Position numbers and translations under genes: made by a program
Assembly (NCBI RefSeq): GCF_004793885.1
Contig: NZ_SRYG01000017.1
Location: 1-62,850, forward strand
DNA length: 62,850 nt
Reading direction: 5' to 3'
Source: Dubosiella muris
GTDB lineage: Bacteria; Bacillota_I; Bacilli_A; Erysipelotrichales; Erysipelotrichaceae
The notes under the pieces: model-generated
Told to the model about the DNA's origin: nothing
Database searches by the model: none
What the model saw: only the letters and a program-made list of their open reading frames with translations
Shown: in pieces, positions 7,396 through 15,274 of the stretch
How positions within the stretch are numbered: position 1 is the stretch's first letter
How the letters are laid out: each line of letters begins with the position of its first letter

Positions 7396-8310
7396 ATGAT
7401 GAAATATGCTGTGGGAGTAGATATTGGCGGAACCAATTCGAGAGTGGCGCTCGTTGACGAGAATATGAACGTGATCGAGCGGGTCCAGTTTCCAACGAAC
7501 ATCGAAGAACCGGATGAAACATTGGGACAGCTGGCTGCGGTTGTCAAAGGATTCGAAGCGGATGGCAAAGAAGTTACGGGCATCGGTGTGTCGTGTCCGG
7601 GACCGCTGGATCTCATGAACGGAATGGTGATGGAAACGCCAAACCTGAATGGAAAGTGGCATCATTTTCCGGTGGCGAAGCGAATCGCCGAGTTGACAGG
7701 CATTCCTTCGTATTTGGAAAACGACGCCAATTTGGCTGCTTTGGCCGAAGCGGTTGTCGGCGAAGGGAAGGACTACCGGTTCGTGCAGTTTTTGACGGTT
7801 TCGACAGGCTTGGGATCGGGACAGATCATTGACAAGGAAATTTATATTGGCGCACATGGTTTTGGTCACGAAGTGGCGAACGCGTGCATGTGGAACAACG
7901 GGCCGCAGCACGGCAACTTGTATCCGGGCGGCATCGAGGCCATCTCGTCGGGAACGGCGATCACGACCCGGGCGCGCAATGTAGGACTGGATGTCAAGCA
8001 CGCGGGCGAAGTCAACGATTTGGCGGTTGCCGGCAACGAGACGGCGAAGGCGATCATGGACGACGCCAAACAATACCTCGCCAACTTTATCGCCACGCTG
8101 ATCGCGATCACGGATCCGGAAATCGTGATTTTGGGCGGCAGTGTCGCGCTGAAGATCGACGGATTTACCGAAGAGGTCGAAGAGCTTGTCAAGGAGCAGG
8201 TGTTCGACGTTGTGAAGCCGTATGTGAACGTCCGCAATTCGACATTGAACGAGGATAGCGGGCTGCTTGGAGCCGCCTATTTGGCGTTCTCGAAAGCGGA
8301 AGCCGCGTAA
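7396..8310 (+). CDS. ROK-family sugar kinase (glucokinase-like)
   Basis: A 304-residue sugar kinase of the ROK fold, probably phosphorylating glucose or a related hexose with ATP in the cytoplasm. The phosphate loop is VGVDIGGTNSR (near residue 10) and the second motif GVSCPGPLD. The sugar-binding Asp is in ENDANLAALAEA and the TVSTGLGSG loop follows. The usual ROK zinc motif (C-x-C-G-x2-G-C) after the conserved GH is absent: the region reads GHEVANACMWNNGPQHGN. ATG 7396 (or the adjacent 7399) follows AAGGAGA. The promoter carries a cre-like operator, and a terminator closes this single-gene unit. Fructokinase or manno-kinase activity cannot be excluded. Confidence 0.85.
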   Translation: MMKYAVGVDIGGTNSRVALVDENMNVIERVQFPTNIEEPDETLGQLAAVVKGFEADGKEVTGIGVSCPGPLDLMNGMVMETPNLNGKWHHFPVAKRIAELTGIPSYLENDANLAALAEAVVGEGKDYRFVQFLTVSTGLGSGQIIDKEIYIGAHGFGHEVANACMWNNGPQHGNLYPGGIEAISSGTAITTRARNVGLDVKHAGEVNDLAVAGNETAKAIMDDAKQYLANFIATLIAITDPEIVILGGSVALKIDGFTEEVEELVKEQVFDVVKPYVNVRNSTLNEDSGLLGAAYLAFSKAEAA

Positions 8311-8319
8311 AAGGAGACA

Positions 8320-8345
8320 AAAGACCGGGAAACCGGTCTTTTCAT
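8320..8345 (+). terminator. Terminator after the ROK kinase
   Basis: AAGACCGG (8321-8328), GAAA tetraloop, CCGGTCTT (8333-8340), then T-rich sequence. Confidence 0.9.
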
Positions 8346-8398
8346 TTTCAATGGATGGTGATAGTATTATAAATACCATACCGTTAAGGAGATGTTTT

Positions 8399-9148
8399 AT
8401 GATCTATATTACCGGGGATATCCATCGCGAGCAGGATATCCATAAAATCAACCCAAGGGAGTTTGAAGCGGGAAACCATTTGACCCCGGATGATTATGTC
8501 ATCATCTGCGGCGATTTTGGCTGTATTTGGGATGGCGGAAGCGGCGACCGGTTTTGGCTGAACTGGCTGGAGTCGCTTCCTTGGAATACGTTGTTTGTCG
8601 ATGGCAACTACGAGAATTTCGACGTGCTCAAAACGTATCCGGTCGTGGACTACAAAGGCGGAAAGGCGCGGCAGATCCGCTCGAATATTTATCATTTGAT
8701 GCGCGGGGAAGTGTACGAGATCGACGGGCATTCTTTTTTCACGTTTGGCGGGGCGTACTCACACGATTTGCATTATCGAACCGAACACGTAAACTGGTGG
8801 AAGGACGAGATCCCGACCAAGGCGGAAGCAAATAACGCGCTGCGCAATTTGGAGCGCCGCGGCTGGAAGGTGGATTATGTCCTCTCCCACGACGTGTACG
8901 CGTCGCATCCGTTTTCGGATAAGTACGAAGTGACGTTGAGTCCTTACGGGCAAGACTATGTCGATATTCACGACTTGCTGGAAACGATCAATCAGAAGCT
9001 GACGTACGATGTTTGGTTTTGCGGACATTATCATGGAGATTTCATTCATTACGATCAAAAAAAGCCATGCATCACGCTGTTCAACCATGTCGTGCTGCTC
9101 GAAGAGCTTGAAAAGTATTTGCCGCTGCTCAAGCCGGCAGGCCGATGA
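8399..9148 (+). CDS. Calcineurin-like metallophosphoesterase
   Basis: A 249-residue two-metal phosphoesterase. The metal-ligand motifs appear in order: GDIHRE near the N-terminus, CGDFG, GNYENF (the N of the GNH/E motif), SHDV and GHYHGD. No signal peptide is present, so it acts in the cytoplasm. The substrate is unknown; the family includes nucleotide and protein phosphatases. The start at 8399 follows AAGGAG (8386-8391), after the previous terminator. The stop overlaps the next start as ATGA. Confidence 0.88.
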   Translation: MIYITGDIHREQDIHKINPREFEAGNHLTPDDYVIICGDFGCIWDGGSGDRFWLNWLESLPWNTLFVDGNYENFDVLKTYPVVDYKGGKARQIRSNIYHLMRGEVYEIDGHSFFTFGGAYSHDLHYRTEHVNWWKDEIPTKAEANNALRNLERRGWKVDYVLSHDVYASHPFSDKYEVTLSPYGQDYVDIHDLLETINQKLTYDVWFCGHYHGDFIHYDQKKPCITLFNHVVLLEELEKYLPLLKPAGR

Positions 9149-9399
9149 ACGACAAAGAGCGGGAGCGCGAAGCGTTTGGCTTTTACGGCTGGATGAAAAC
9201 GCGGGCGCGCCAGGACACGAAGCAAAATGAGCCGCCAGGCGAAAGCCGGAAGGAAGAAATATCCGGAAGTTCCCTGCTTGTTGCGGGAGCGGCTGTTTTG
9301 CTTGGCGGATGGATTCTCTTTCCTGTGTTTTTTTGGAAGCTGCTTTTCATTTTGGGTTTGATGGGAATTTGCGCGCTAGTCCTAAAGCGCTGGAAATAA
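9145..9399 (+). CDS. Small membrane protein, function unknown
   Basis: An 84-residue protein I do not recognise. The first 45 residues are strongly charged (MNDKEREREAFGFYG, several Arg/Lys/Glu). Residues about 48-80 hold two hydrophobic segments (LLVAGAAVLLGGWILF and LLFILGLMGICALVL) ending in KRWK. It is translationally coupled to the phosphoesterase by an ATGA overlap and ends just before a hairpin shared with the convergent hflX gene. Confidence 0.65.
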   Translation: MNDKEREREAFGFYGWMKTRARQDTKQNEPPGESRKEEISGSSLLVAGAAVLLGGWILFPVFFWKLLFILGLMGICALVLKRWK

Positions 9400-9436
9400 A
9401 AAGGGATGGACCTTTGTAAAAAGGCTCATCCTTTTT
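9398..9436 (+). terminator. Terminator between the small membrane gene and hflX
   Basis: AAAAAGG(G)ATG pairs with CATCCTTTTT across a loop of about 18 bases, ending in T5. The 3' arm lies inside the last codons of convergent hflX; the A-rich 5' arm may serve hflX on the minus strand. Confidence 0.7.
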
Positions 9437-10649
9437 GTATGTTTTTTTCCAGCCGGTGACGGATTTGATAACGAACGAGCACACCGTCTTCCTGCTCCTC
9501 GGTTTTTAAAATGCGGGCCGTTTGCCGCAACGTGTCGTATCGCGAAAAGTCAGAATAAGGGATCTTCGTTTCCCGTTCGACCCATTCGCCAAACAGCCGC
9601 TCGTTGACTTGCCCGGCAAGAAAGTCGATGTCGCCCGGATCGAGCGCGCTAATATACACTTGGCTTGCGTGGACGGCAGGATGCACGATCTCGGTTTTGT
9701 CGCACTGGTTGAAGACGACGAGCCGGTCGATGGACGCGGCGTCAATGGCTTCCAGCGTGGTTTCGGTTGCCTCGATGTCGTCCAGATAGTTGGGTTTGGA
9801 CGCGTCGACGACGTGCAGTACGCAAGTGGCTAGCTGAATGTCTTCGAGCGTGGAATGGAAGGCGCGCACAAGCTCGTGCGGAAGATCGTGCAAAAAACCA
9901 ACGGTGTCCACGAGCAAAAAAGACTGGCCATACGGCTGCTCGATGAGCCGCACCGACGTGTCCAGCGTGGCGAACAACCGATTTTCCTGAAGCACCTGCT
10001 TGGCGTCTTTGGCGTGGAAACGGCGAAGGAATCCGTTCATCACCGTGGATTTTCCGGCGTTGGTGTAGCCAGCCAAAGCGACGAGGGGAACGCTGGCGCG
10101 CAACCGGCTCGCCCGCTGGGTGTCGCGCTGTTTTTGAAGCCGGGCAAGCTCTTTTTCGATTTGGGCGATTCGGGTTTTGATGAGCCGCTTGTCGAGCTGA
10201 AGCTGCTTTTCGCCCGCGCCCCGGTTCGTGACGCCGCCGCGCTGACGGGTGAGATGGACGTTGGTGCCGATGAGCCGGTTGAGCTGCCGGCGCAGCAGGG
10301 CGGATTCGATTTGAAGGCGGGCGGCCGCGCTTTGCGCCTGCTCCAGAAAGATATGAAGAATCAAATCGGTGCGGTCCAGCACGCGGCGGTCGAAGCGGCG
10401 CTCAAGCTCCCGGGCCTGCATGACGCTTAAGTCGCTGGAAAACACGACGACGTTCGCGGAAGGATCGACTTGGAGGAATCGTTCGATTTCCTCGCATTTT
10501 CCCTTTCCAATGTAGGTGGAGCGGGAAACCGCTTTTACGTTTTGCTCAAAGACGCGCGCGATGCCGATGCCGGCGCTGTCGAGCAAGTCGCGCATTTCCT
10601 TTTTTTGTTCCGGGGTTTCCTCCTGGCAAAAAATCAGTATGGCGTTCAT
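9426..10649 (-). CDS. hflX: Ribosome-associated GTPase HflX
   Basis: A 407-residue GTPase that binds the 50S subunit and helps rescue or dissociate stalled ribosomes. The N-terminal nucleotide-binding domain contains TYIGKGKCEEI; a helical linker with RGGVTNRGAGEKQLQLDKR is diagnostic of HflX. The G domain has GYTNAGKS (G1), DTVGFLHDLPHELV (G3) and NQCDK (G4). I start it at ATG 10649, since AAGGAGG lies seven bases before it; longer in-frame starts precede that ribosome site. A TATAAT -10 is on the minus strand near 10673-10678. It is convergent with the small membrane gene. Confidence 0.95.
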   Translation of the reverse strand: MNAILIFCQEETPEQKKEMRDLLDSAGIGIARVFEQNVKAVSRSTYIGKGKCEEIERFLQVDPSANVVVFSSDLSVMQARELERRFDRRVLDRTDLILHIFLEQAQSAAARLQIESALLRRQLNRLIGTNVHLTRQRGGVTNRGAGEKQLQLDKRLIKTRIAQIEKELARLQKQRDTQRASRLRASVPLVALAGYTNAGKSTVMNGFLRRFHAKDAKQVLQENRLFATLDTSVRLIEQPYGQSFLLVDTVGFLHDLPHELVRAFHSTLEDIQLATCVLHVVDASKPNYLDDIEATETTLEAIDAASIDRLVVFNQCDKTEIVHPAVHASQVYISALDPGDIDFLAGQVNERLFGEWVERETKIPYSDFSRYDTLRQTARILKTEEQEDGVLVRYQIRHRLEKNIQKG

Positions 10650-10701
10650 CGAAAGACCTCCTTTTTGGTTCATTATACGCCAATCCAACCGCGTTGGCAT
10701 G

Positions 10702-10729
10702 AAAAAAGCCGTCTGCTCGCAGACGGCTT
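10702..10729 (-). terminator. Terminator after ldh
   Basis: On the minus strand AAGCCGTCTG, loop CGAG, CAGACGGCTT and T6. It separates ldh from the downstream hflX promoter. Confidence 0.92.
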
Positions 10730-10772
10730 CGGTGTTGTAGCGATATCTTTTTTATAGAAAGTGGATGGGAGA

Positions 10773-11747
10773 CTAGTCGTCCAAGTCGATGATGTCGCCC
10801 AGATTGTCTTTGATCGTTTTTTCCAGCGTGTCAAACGAGTTGTTAAAGCGCATTTGGTCATTTTCGTTGAGCGGCAGGCACATGATTTGCTGCACGCCGT
10901 TCGATCCGACGACGCTAGGTGTTCCAATGAAATAGCCGGAACGTCCATATTCGCCTTCCTGATAGCTGGAAACCGGAAGGATGCAGCGCTCGTTGTTCAA
11001 AACGGCCGTCACGATCCGGCGAAGCGCCAAACCGATTCCGTAGTAGGTCGCTTTTTTCAGGTCGATGATCTTATACGCCTTGTCGCGCACGTCGATATAG
11101 ATTTCCTGTAGTTCTTTGAGCGAAATGTTGTGCTCATCCAAGTACTCGAGCAGCGATTTGCAGCCGATGTACGTATGGATCCATGGGACAAAACTCGAAT
11201 CGCCGTGCTCGCCCATGATGTAGGCGTGGATGTTGCTGTCGGCAAATCCAAGGAATTGCGACAGCGCGTGGCGAAGACGAGCCGTATCCAGCACGGTTCC
11301 CGAACCGATGACATGATTTTTTGGAAGGCCGCTTGTTTTCCAGGCCACATACGTCATAATGTCGACAGGGTTGTTGGCGACGATCAGGATTCCGTTGAAT
11401 CCGTTTTCTTTCAGGGCCGTACAAACCCCTTTCGTAATGTTCGCGTTGATTCGTACGAGTTCAAGACGCGATTGTCCCGGCTTTTGAGCAGCTCCAGCCG
11501 TGAGAACGACGATGTTGGTGTCTTTGGCGTCCGCGTACGATCCAGCCGTGATCTTCAGTTTCGAGTCCGCGTAGACAAGTCCGTCGTTCAAGTCCATCAT
11601 CTCGCCGCGCGCCTTGTCTTCGTTGACGTCGACAAGGACCAGTTCGTCAATTCCACGTTCATTCAGCAGCGAGTAGGCGAATGACATGCCGACAAATCCG
11701 GTACCGACCAGCATGATTTTTCTTTTCATGATTTTTTCTGATTTCAT
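10773..11747 (-). CDS. ldh: L-lactate dehydrogenase
   Basis: A 324-residue NAD-dependent enzyme reducing pyruvate to L-lactate, the fermentative route for reoxidising NADH. The Rossmann loop is GTGFVG (residues 15-20). The specificity residue is Gln (Q88 in AAQKPGQSR), as in lactate and not malate dehydrogenases. R157 and the catalytic H181 (IMGEHGDS) are present. ATG 11747 follows AAGGAGGAG by about nine bases. Its promoter carries a cre-like site, and a terminator follows. No malate dehydrogenase occurs in the window. Confidence 0.95.
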   Translation of the reverse strand: MKSEKIMKRKIMLVGTGFVGMSFAYSLLNERGIDELVLVDVNEDKARGEMMDLNDGLVYADSKLKITAGSYADAKDTNIVVLTAGAAQKPGQSRLELVRINANITKGVCTALKENGFNGILIVANNPVDIMTYVAWKTSGLPKNHVIGSGTVLDTARLRHALSQFLGFADSNIHAYIMGEHGDSSFVPWIHTYIGCKSLLEYLDEHNISLKELQEIYIDVRDKAYKIIDLKKATYYGIGLALRRIVTAVLNNERCILPVSSYQEGEYGRSGYFIGTPSVVGSNGVQQIMCLPLNENDQMRFNNSFDTLEKTIKDNLGDIIDLDD

Positions 11748-11774
11748 GACAAATATCTCCTCCTTATATGGCTT

Positions 11775-11816
11775 ATTATAATCGTTTCGATTTCATTCGT
11801 AAATGAATCGCTTACA
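11775..11816 (-). promoter_or_regulatory. ldh promoter with a cre-like operator
   Basis: On the minus strand the -10 is TATAAT (11780-11775) with a weak -35 TTTACG (11803-11798). Directly upstream is TGTAAGCGATTCA (11816-11804). It matches the site of the ROK kinase promoter in the form TGWAAGCGWTTCA when that is read on the same strand. Between them runs a second inverted repeat, TTCATT-CGTA-AATGAA (11792-11807). Confidence 0.6.
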
Positions 11817-11833
11817 TTTTCGGAGAAAGTCAT

Positions 11834-11869
11834 AAAAAAATGCTCTATGACCGAAAAATCATAGAACAT
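11834..11869 (-). terminator. Terminator after htrA
   Basis: On the minus strand ATGTTCTATGA pairs with TCATAGAGCAT (one mismatch) around a loop of eight, followed by T7. Confidence 0.9.
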
Positions 11870-11881
11870 TTCAAGATAAAA

Positions 11882-13018
11882 TTATTGCGCGGTTTGCTGG
11901 CTGAGCTTGATTTTCACCTCGTGCGTGCGTCCGTCGCGCTCGATTTCCATCGGAACGACGTCACCGATTTTGTGGCGGCGCAGCAGCTGCTTGACTTCCG
12001 AAGCGGACTGGACGGTTTGCCCGTCGAACGAAACGATGCGGTCGTTGACTTTCAGACCCGCCTGGTCGGCCGCGCCGCCTTCGATGACTTGCACGATGTA
12101 CACGCCATCCGGATAGTCGGAATTGCCAAACGACGCCGTATGGTCGTACAAGCTGACGTTGAGGGCCGGACGCGTCGTGACCGAACCGTTTTGAATGAGC
12201 TCGTCAAGAATCTCGATGGCGTCGCTAATCGGAATGGCGAAGCCAAGACCCTCGATGCCGGCGGCGCTTTGCTTGGCGTTCACGATGCCGATGAGGTTGC
12301 CGGCGGCATCAAACAAGCCGCCGCCCGAGTTGCCTGGGTTGATGGCCGCATCCGTCTGAAGAAGGGTCATCGTTTCGTTTTCGATCGTGATTTCCCGGTC
12401 GAGCGCGGAAATGATTCCGGTTGTGACCGTGCCACCCAGCGATCCGAGCGGATTGCCGATGGCGATGGCGATATCCCCGACTTTCAAGTCGTTCGAATTG
12501 CCAAACGTCGCGGCCGGGAGCTGGTCGGCGTCGATTTTAATGACCGCCAAATCGGTTTGCGGGTCGGTGCCGATCAGCTTGGCGTCGTATTCGGCGCCTT
12601 CCACGGTTTTGACTTTGATGCTGGACGTGTTGGCGATGACGTGGTTGTTCGTGATGATGTAGCCATCCGCCGACATGATGACGCCGCTGCCGGCGCCTTG
12701 TTCAACGTATTGGGCGAACGGGTTGTTGCCGCTGGTCGCGGTTTCTGTCGTGATTTCCACGACGGTTGGACGGCACACATCCACCACGTTGCTGACATCG
12801 ACCGCCTCGATCGAGCCGGAACCGTGCTGGCTGCTGGCGTCCTGGTTAATCGTGAGCGACGACTGCCTGTCGTTTTGGGCGGCGAGCCGATACGCCGCGT
12901 ATCCGCCTCCGATCCCGGCGATTCCGGAAAACAAAACCACGCAAATCGCCAGGGTCACCCAGCGGGCTGTATGGTTTTTTCTTTGGAAAGCGGGAGGCTT
13001 TGAATTGGTTTGTTTCAT
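11882..13018 (-). CDS. htrA: HtrA/DegP-family serine protease
   Basis: A 378-residue membrane-anchored protease and chaperone that handles misfolded proteins at the outer face of the membrane. A cytoplasmic tail is followed by one membrane segment (about residues 20-45), a low-complexity linker, a trypsin-like domain and one C-terminal PDZ domain (about 275-370). The triad is H126 (TNNHV), D156 (TDLAV) and S231 (NPGNSGGG). ATG 13018 follows AAAGGAGG by ten bases. It stands alone, between its promoter region and a terminator. Confidence 0.95.
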   Translation of the reverse strand: MKQTNSKPPAFQRKNHTARWVTLAICVVLFSGIAGIGGGYAAYRLAAQNDRQSSLTINQDASSQHGSGSIEAVDVSNVVDVCRPTVVEITTETATSGNNPFAQYVEQGAGSGVIMSADGYIITNNHVIANTSSIKVKTVEGAEYDAKLIGTDPQTDLAVIKIDADQLPAATFGNSNDLKVGDIAIAIGNPLGSLGGTVTTGIISALDREITIENETMTLLQTDAAINPGNSGGGLFDAAGNLIGIVNAKQSAAGIEGLGFAIPISDAIEILDELIQNGSVTTRPALNVSLYDHTASFGNSDYPDGVYIVQVIEGGAADQAGLKVNDRIVSFDGQTVQSASEVKQLLRRHKIGDVVPMEIERDGRTHEVKIKLSQQTAQ

Positions 13019-13274
13019 AGGAATGGATCCTCCTTTGCAATAATTTCATATTATCATACTGTTTCCTAGGCTTCCACTCATTCGAAAGAGGTTCACGTTT
13101 TCCCGTTTTTTGAAAAGGGCGCAATCCCAAAGTGGAAAGCCGCGGACGGCTTCGAAAAAATCCGGGCAATAGAGTGGATTCCTGCGGTCATCATCGTGAC
13201 AGGGGTTCTCGACTTGCTTATAAAAAGATGATATAATTTGTTTGAATTATAAGCACTTTATTAGGAGGTTTAAC
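13019..13274. promoter_or_regulatory. Divergent promoter region between htrA and the H1-like gene
   Basis: For the plus strand, TCGACT (13209-13214), 17 bases, TATAAT (13232-13237) is a fair promoter, with ribosome site GGAGG at 13264-13268. For htrA, TATGATAAT on the minus strand near 13055-13063 may be the -10. Two small hairpins lie between (CCCGTTTT/AAAAGGG near 13112 and AAGCCG-CGGA-CGGCTT at 13137-13152), neither with a T run. I see no coding sequence here. Confidence 0.5.
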
Positions 13275-14807
13275 ATGGCTGAAGAAAAAAAAGCAGCAAT
13301 TCGTACTACAAAAAAGCCTGAAACAGCAGATAAAAATGCTGTGAAGAAAGAGGAAACAGCAGCAGATGACTTGGCAGCAAAAAAGACGAAGTCGCCGGCA
13401 AAGAAAACTGTTAAAAAAGCAACAGCGACGACTAAAAATAAAGCAACAACGAAAAAGACAGTTCGTAAAACAGCTGAAGCGCCAGTTGAGAAGCCGGTTG
13501 TGGCAGCAGCTGCGGCTGATGATGCGGCAGGAAAAACAATCCCAGCAGTCAAAGCCGACACCGCTGACACAGCGGCAAGCCAACCAGCAGTTGCGGCGGC
13601 TCCAGCTGGAACAGCGGAGAAAACGGTAGAGAAAAAACCGGCCGCGAAAAAGACGACGGCGAAGAAAACCACCGCGAAAAAAGCGGAAGAGCCTGTAAAG
13701 GAAGAAAAGAAAGCGCCGGCGAAGAAGACGGCCGCGAAAAAGACGACGGCGAAGAAAACCACCGCGAAAAAGGCGGAAGAGCCTGTAAAGGAAGAAAAGA
13801 AAGCGCCGGCAAAGAAGACGGCCGCGAAAAAGACGGTCGTGAAAGAGCAGGACGAGAAAGCGGAAAAAGCCAAAGAGGCGGCCGTGGACGCGCCAAGTCT
13901 GGATGAAGTGACGATCGAAGAAGTCAAAGCCGTAACGGCACCGGTCGAAGAGCCAAAAAAACCAGCGGAAGAGCCAAAAGCGAGCGCTGAGGAAAAAGCG
14001 GCGGCGTACAACGCGTTCAATCTCGATACGATCATCGAAATGGCGAACGAGCTGGGAATCGAAAAAACATACGACGACTACAAGAAACTGCTCATCGCCA
14101 ACAACGATCCGGAGCAAATCGCAAAGGATCTGGCGCAGGAAGCGACGAAAGCCAAATCGTTCACTTTCGAGGAAGATGGATACGATGTGGATTTGATTCC
14201 GGTGCTCGTGGCTAAAGTTTCGGACACGATTGACTGGGACGCGGCGAACCTGCTTCCATTGGGCGACCGCATTCAGGAAGCGTGCGCGATGGAACTGGGC
14301 GAGGACGCGCTGGCCAACACGAACGTGTACAACACGCTGTTCGACACGGTTCGCGAAGTGCTCATGATCGCGCAGCAGGAAAACGTGCATGATCTGGCGC
14401 AAATCAACGAAATGACCGGCGCCGACGTCAAAGCGCTTGTCGTGAAATTCATGGATGTGGCTTATGACATCTTGAAGTCGTGGCAGTACAACGACGTGAA
14501 ATACTATGAAGGATTCATTTACTCGGTGCTTTCCCAGTTCGAGGAACTGCATCAGCAGCTGGGAACAAGAGCGATGATGGATGTGGCGGATTTATTGATT
14601 TTGCATGGCGATTTTGGTCTTGGCGACGCCAACTACCATTACATCATTCGTGAAAACAACATCAAAGACATGATTTATTTCCGGTTCGCGAACGTGTATC
14701 GCGGAATCGACCGCGATAAGGCGCGCGCGATCGCGCACGAAGCGCTGCAATGGGTCGACGGACGCTACGACTACTACCAGGCAATTTTGGATATTCTGCA
14801 CAACTAA
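13275..14807 (+). CDS. Histone H1-like Lys/Ala-rich protein with an unrecognised C-terminal domain
   Basis: A 510-residue protein I cannot assign. Residues 1-240 are low complexity, built of AKKTTAKK and APAKKT repeats like the tails of histone H1 and bacterial H1-like proteins, interrupted by Ala/Glu-rich stretches; DNA or RNA binding is likely. From about residue 245 an acidic, globular, mostly helical domain of some 265 residues begins (YNAFNLDTIIEMANELGIEK) and ends in aromatic segments (WQYNDVKYYEG, WVDGRYDYYQAI). I recognise no family there. It is cytoplasmic by composition. The start at 13275 follows GGAGG by six bases. It is monocistronic, with a promoter upstream and a strong terminator. 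Candidate roles are nucleoid organisation or a link between nucleic acid and a partner protein. Confidence 0.8.
   Translation: MAEEKKAAIRTTKKPETADKNAVKKEETAADDLAAKKTKSPAKKTVKKATATTKNKATTKKTVRKTAEAPVEKPVVAAAAADDAAGKTIPAVKADTADTAASQPAVAAAPAGTAEKTVEKKPAAKKTTAKKTTAKKAEEPVKEEKKAPAKKTAAKKTTAKKTTAKKAEEPVKEEKKAPAKKTAAKKTVVKEQDEKAEKAKEAAVDAPSLDEVTIEEVKAVTAPVEEPKKPAEEPKASAEEKAAAYNAFNLDTIIEMANELGIEKTYDDYKKLLIANNDPEQIAKDLAQEATKAKSFTFEEDGYDVDLIPVLVAKVSDTIDWDAANLLPLGDRIQEACAMELGEDALANTNVYNTLFDTVREVLMIAQQENVHDLAQINEMTGADVKALVVKFMDVAYDILKSWQYNDVKYYEGFIYSVLSQFEELHQQLGTRAMMDVADLLILHGDFGLGDANYHYIIRENNIKDMIYFRFANVYRGIDRDKARAIAHEALQWVDGRYDYYQAILDILHN
13641..13833 (+). repeat. 90-base tandem repeat inside the H1-like gene
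   Basis: Two 90-base units (13641-13730 and 13731-13820) differ at two positions, and a third copy begins at 13821 before diverging. Each unit encodes 30 residues of AKKTTAKK-type sequence with an EEPVKEEKK spacer. The near identity suggests recent expansion, so the copy number may vary between strains. Confidence 0.9.
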
Positions 14808-14821
14808 TTTGGACGGAACAA

Positions 14822-14851
14822 GAGGCTTTCGAAAACGGAAGCCTTTTTTTT
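14822..14851 (+). terminator. Terminator after the H1-like gene
   Basis: AGGCTTTCG, loop AAAA, CGGAAGCCT (one mismatch), then T7. Confidence 0.9.
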
Positions 14852-14931
14852 GTGGAAAGGCATACAATGGAGGGCAAAGACGCGAAAACACAAAGAAATC
14901 GCTTCCGCACGGCGAATTGTGTATTTTTTTC

Positions 14932-14959
14932 TTGCTTTTTTCTTAAATGCGAATATGAT
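14932..14959 (+). promoter_or_regulatory. Promoter of the 80-residue Cys protein
   Basis: TTGCTT (14932-14937), 16 bases, TATGAT (14954-14959). The ribosome site AGGAGG is at 14977-14982. Confidence 0.6.
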
Positions 14960-14986
14960 AGAGAATAATTGGATTTAGGAGGTACC

Positions 14987-15229
14987 ATGAGCGCAACAAA
15001 AATTCCTGAATGGGTTCTACATTGCCTGGATCAATATGGCAACTGCGCGTGCGGGCGCGCCATCACAAAAAAATTCGGCAAGGATAAGCTTTTGGAAGTG
15101 CTGGAAGCAGCGGGCTATCCATGCGAGCTGGAAATCTTGTCGGATCAAAAGGACAAAAACCAGTATCCGAAAGACGGAACGTATATCGTCACATTGAAAA
15201 ACCGTCAAACATTGTTTGAAAGCATGTAA
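14987..15229 (+). CDS. Small cysteine-containing protein, function unknown
   Basis: An 80-residue soluble protein I do not recognise. It has four cysteines, three of them close together (HCLDQYGNCACGR, the last two as C-A-C) and one later (YPCELE), with a mixed alpha/beta pattern. A thiol or metal site is possible but not shown. It has its own promoter, a strong ribosome site and a terminator, so it is a real independent gene and not part of the convergent TCA cluster. Confidence 0.75.
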   Translation: MSATKIPEWVLHCLDQYGNCACGRAITKKFGKDKLLEVLEAAGYPCELEILSDQKDKNQYPKDGTYIVTLKNRQTLFESM

Positions 15230-15271
15230 AAAGCATAACGCTTGATTTCAAATCGAGTCGTTATGCTTTTT
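15228..15271. terminator. Bidirectional terminator between the Cys protein and icd
   Basis: AAAAAGCATAACG (15228-15240) pairs with CGTTATGCTTTTT (15259-15271). T runs on both strands serve the two convergent genes. Confidence 0.93.
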
Positions 15272-15274
15272 CTT

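Noticed and set aside
13641-13833. Possible CRISPR or iteron array
   Set aside because: The units are directly adjacent without spacers, in frame inside a gene, and encode the protein repeat.
13218-14552. 444-codon minus-strand frame full of Phe/Arg
   Set aside because: It is the complement of the Lys/Ala repeats of the H1-like gene; low-complexity shadow.
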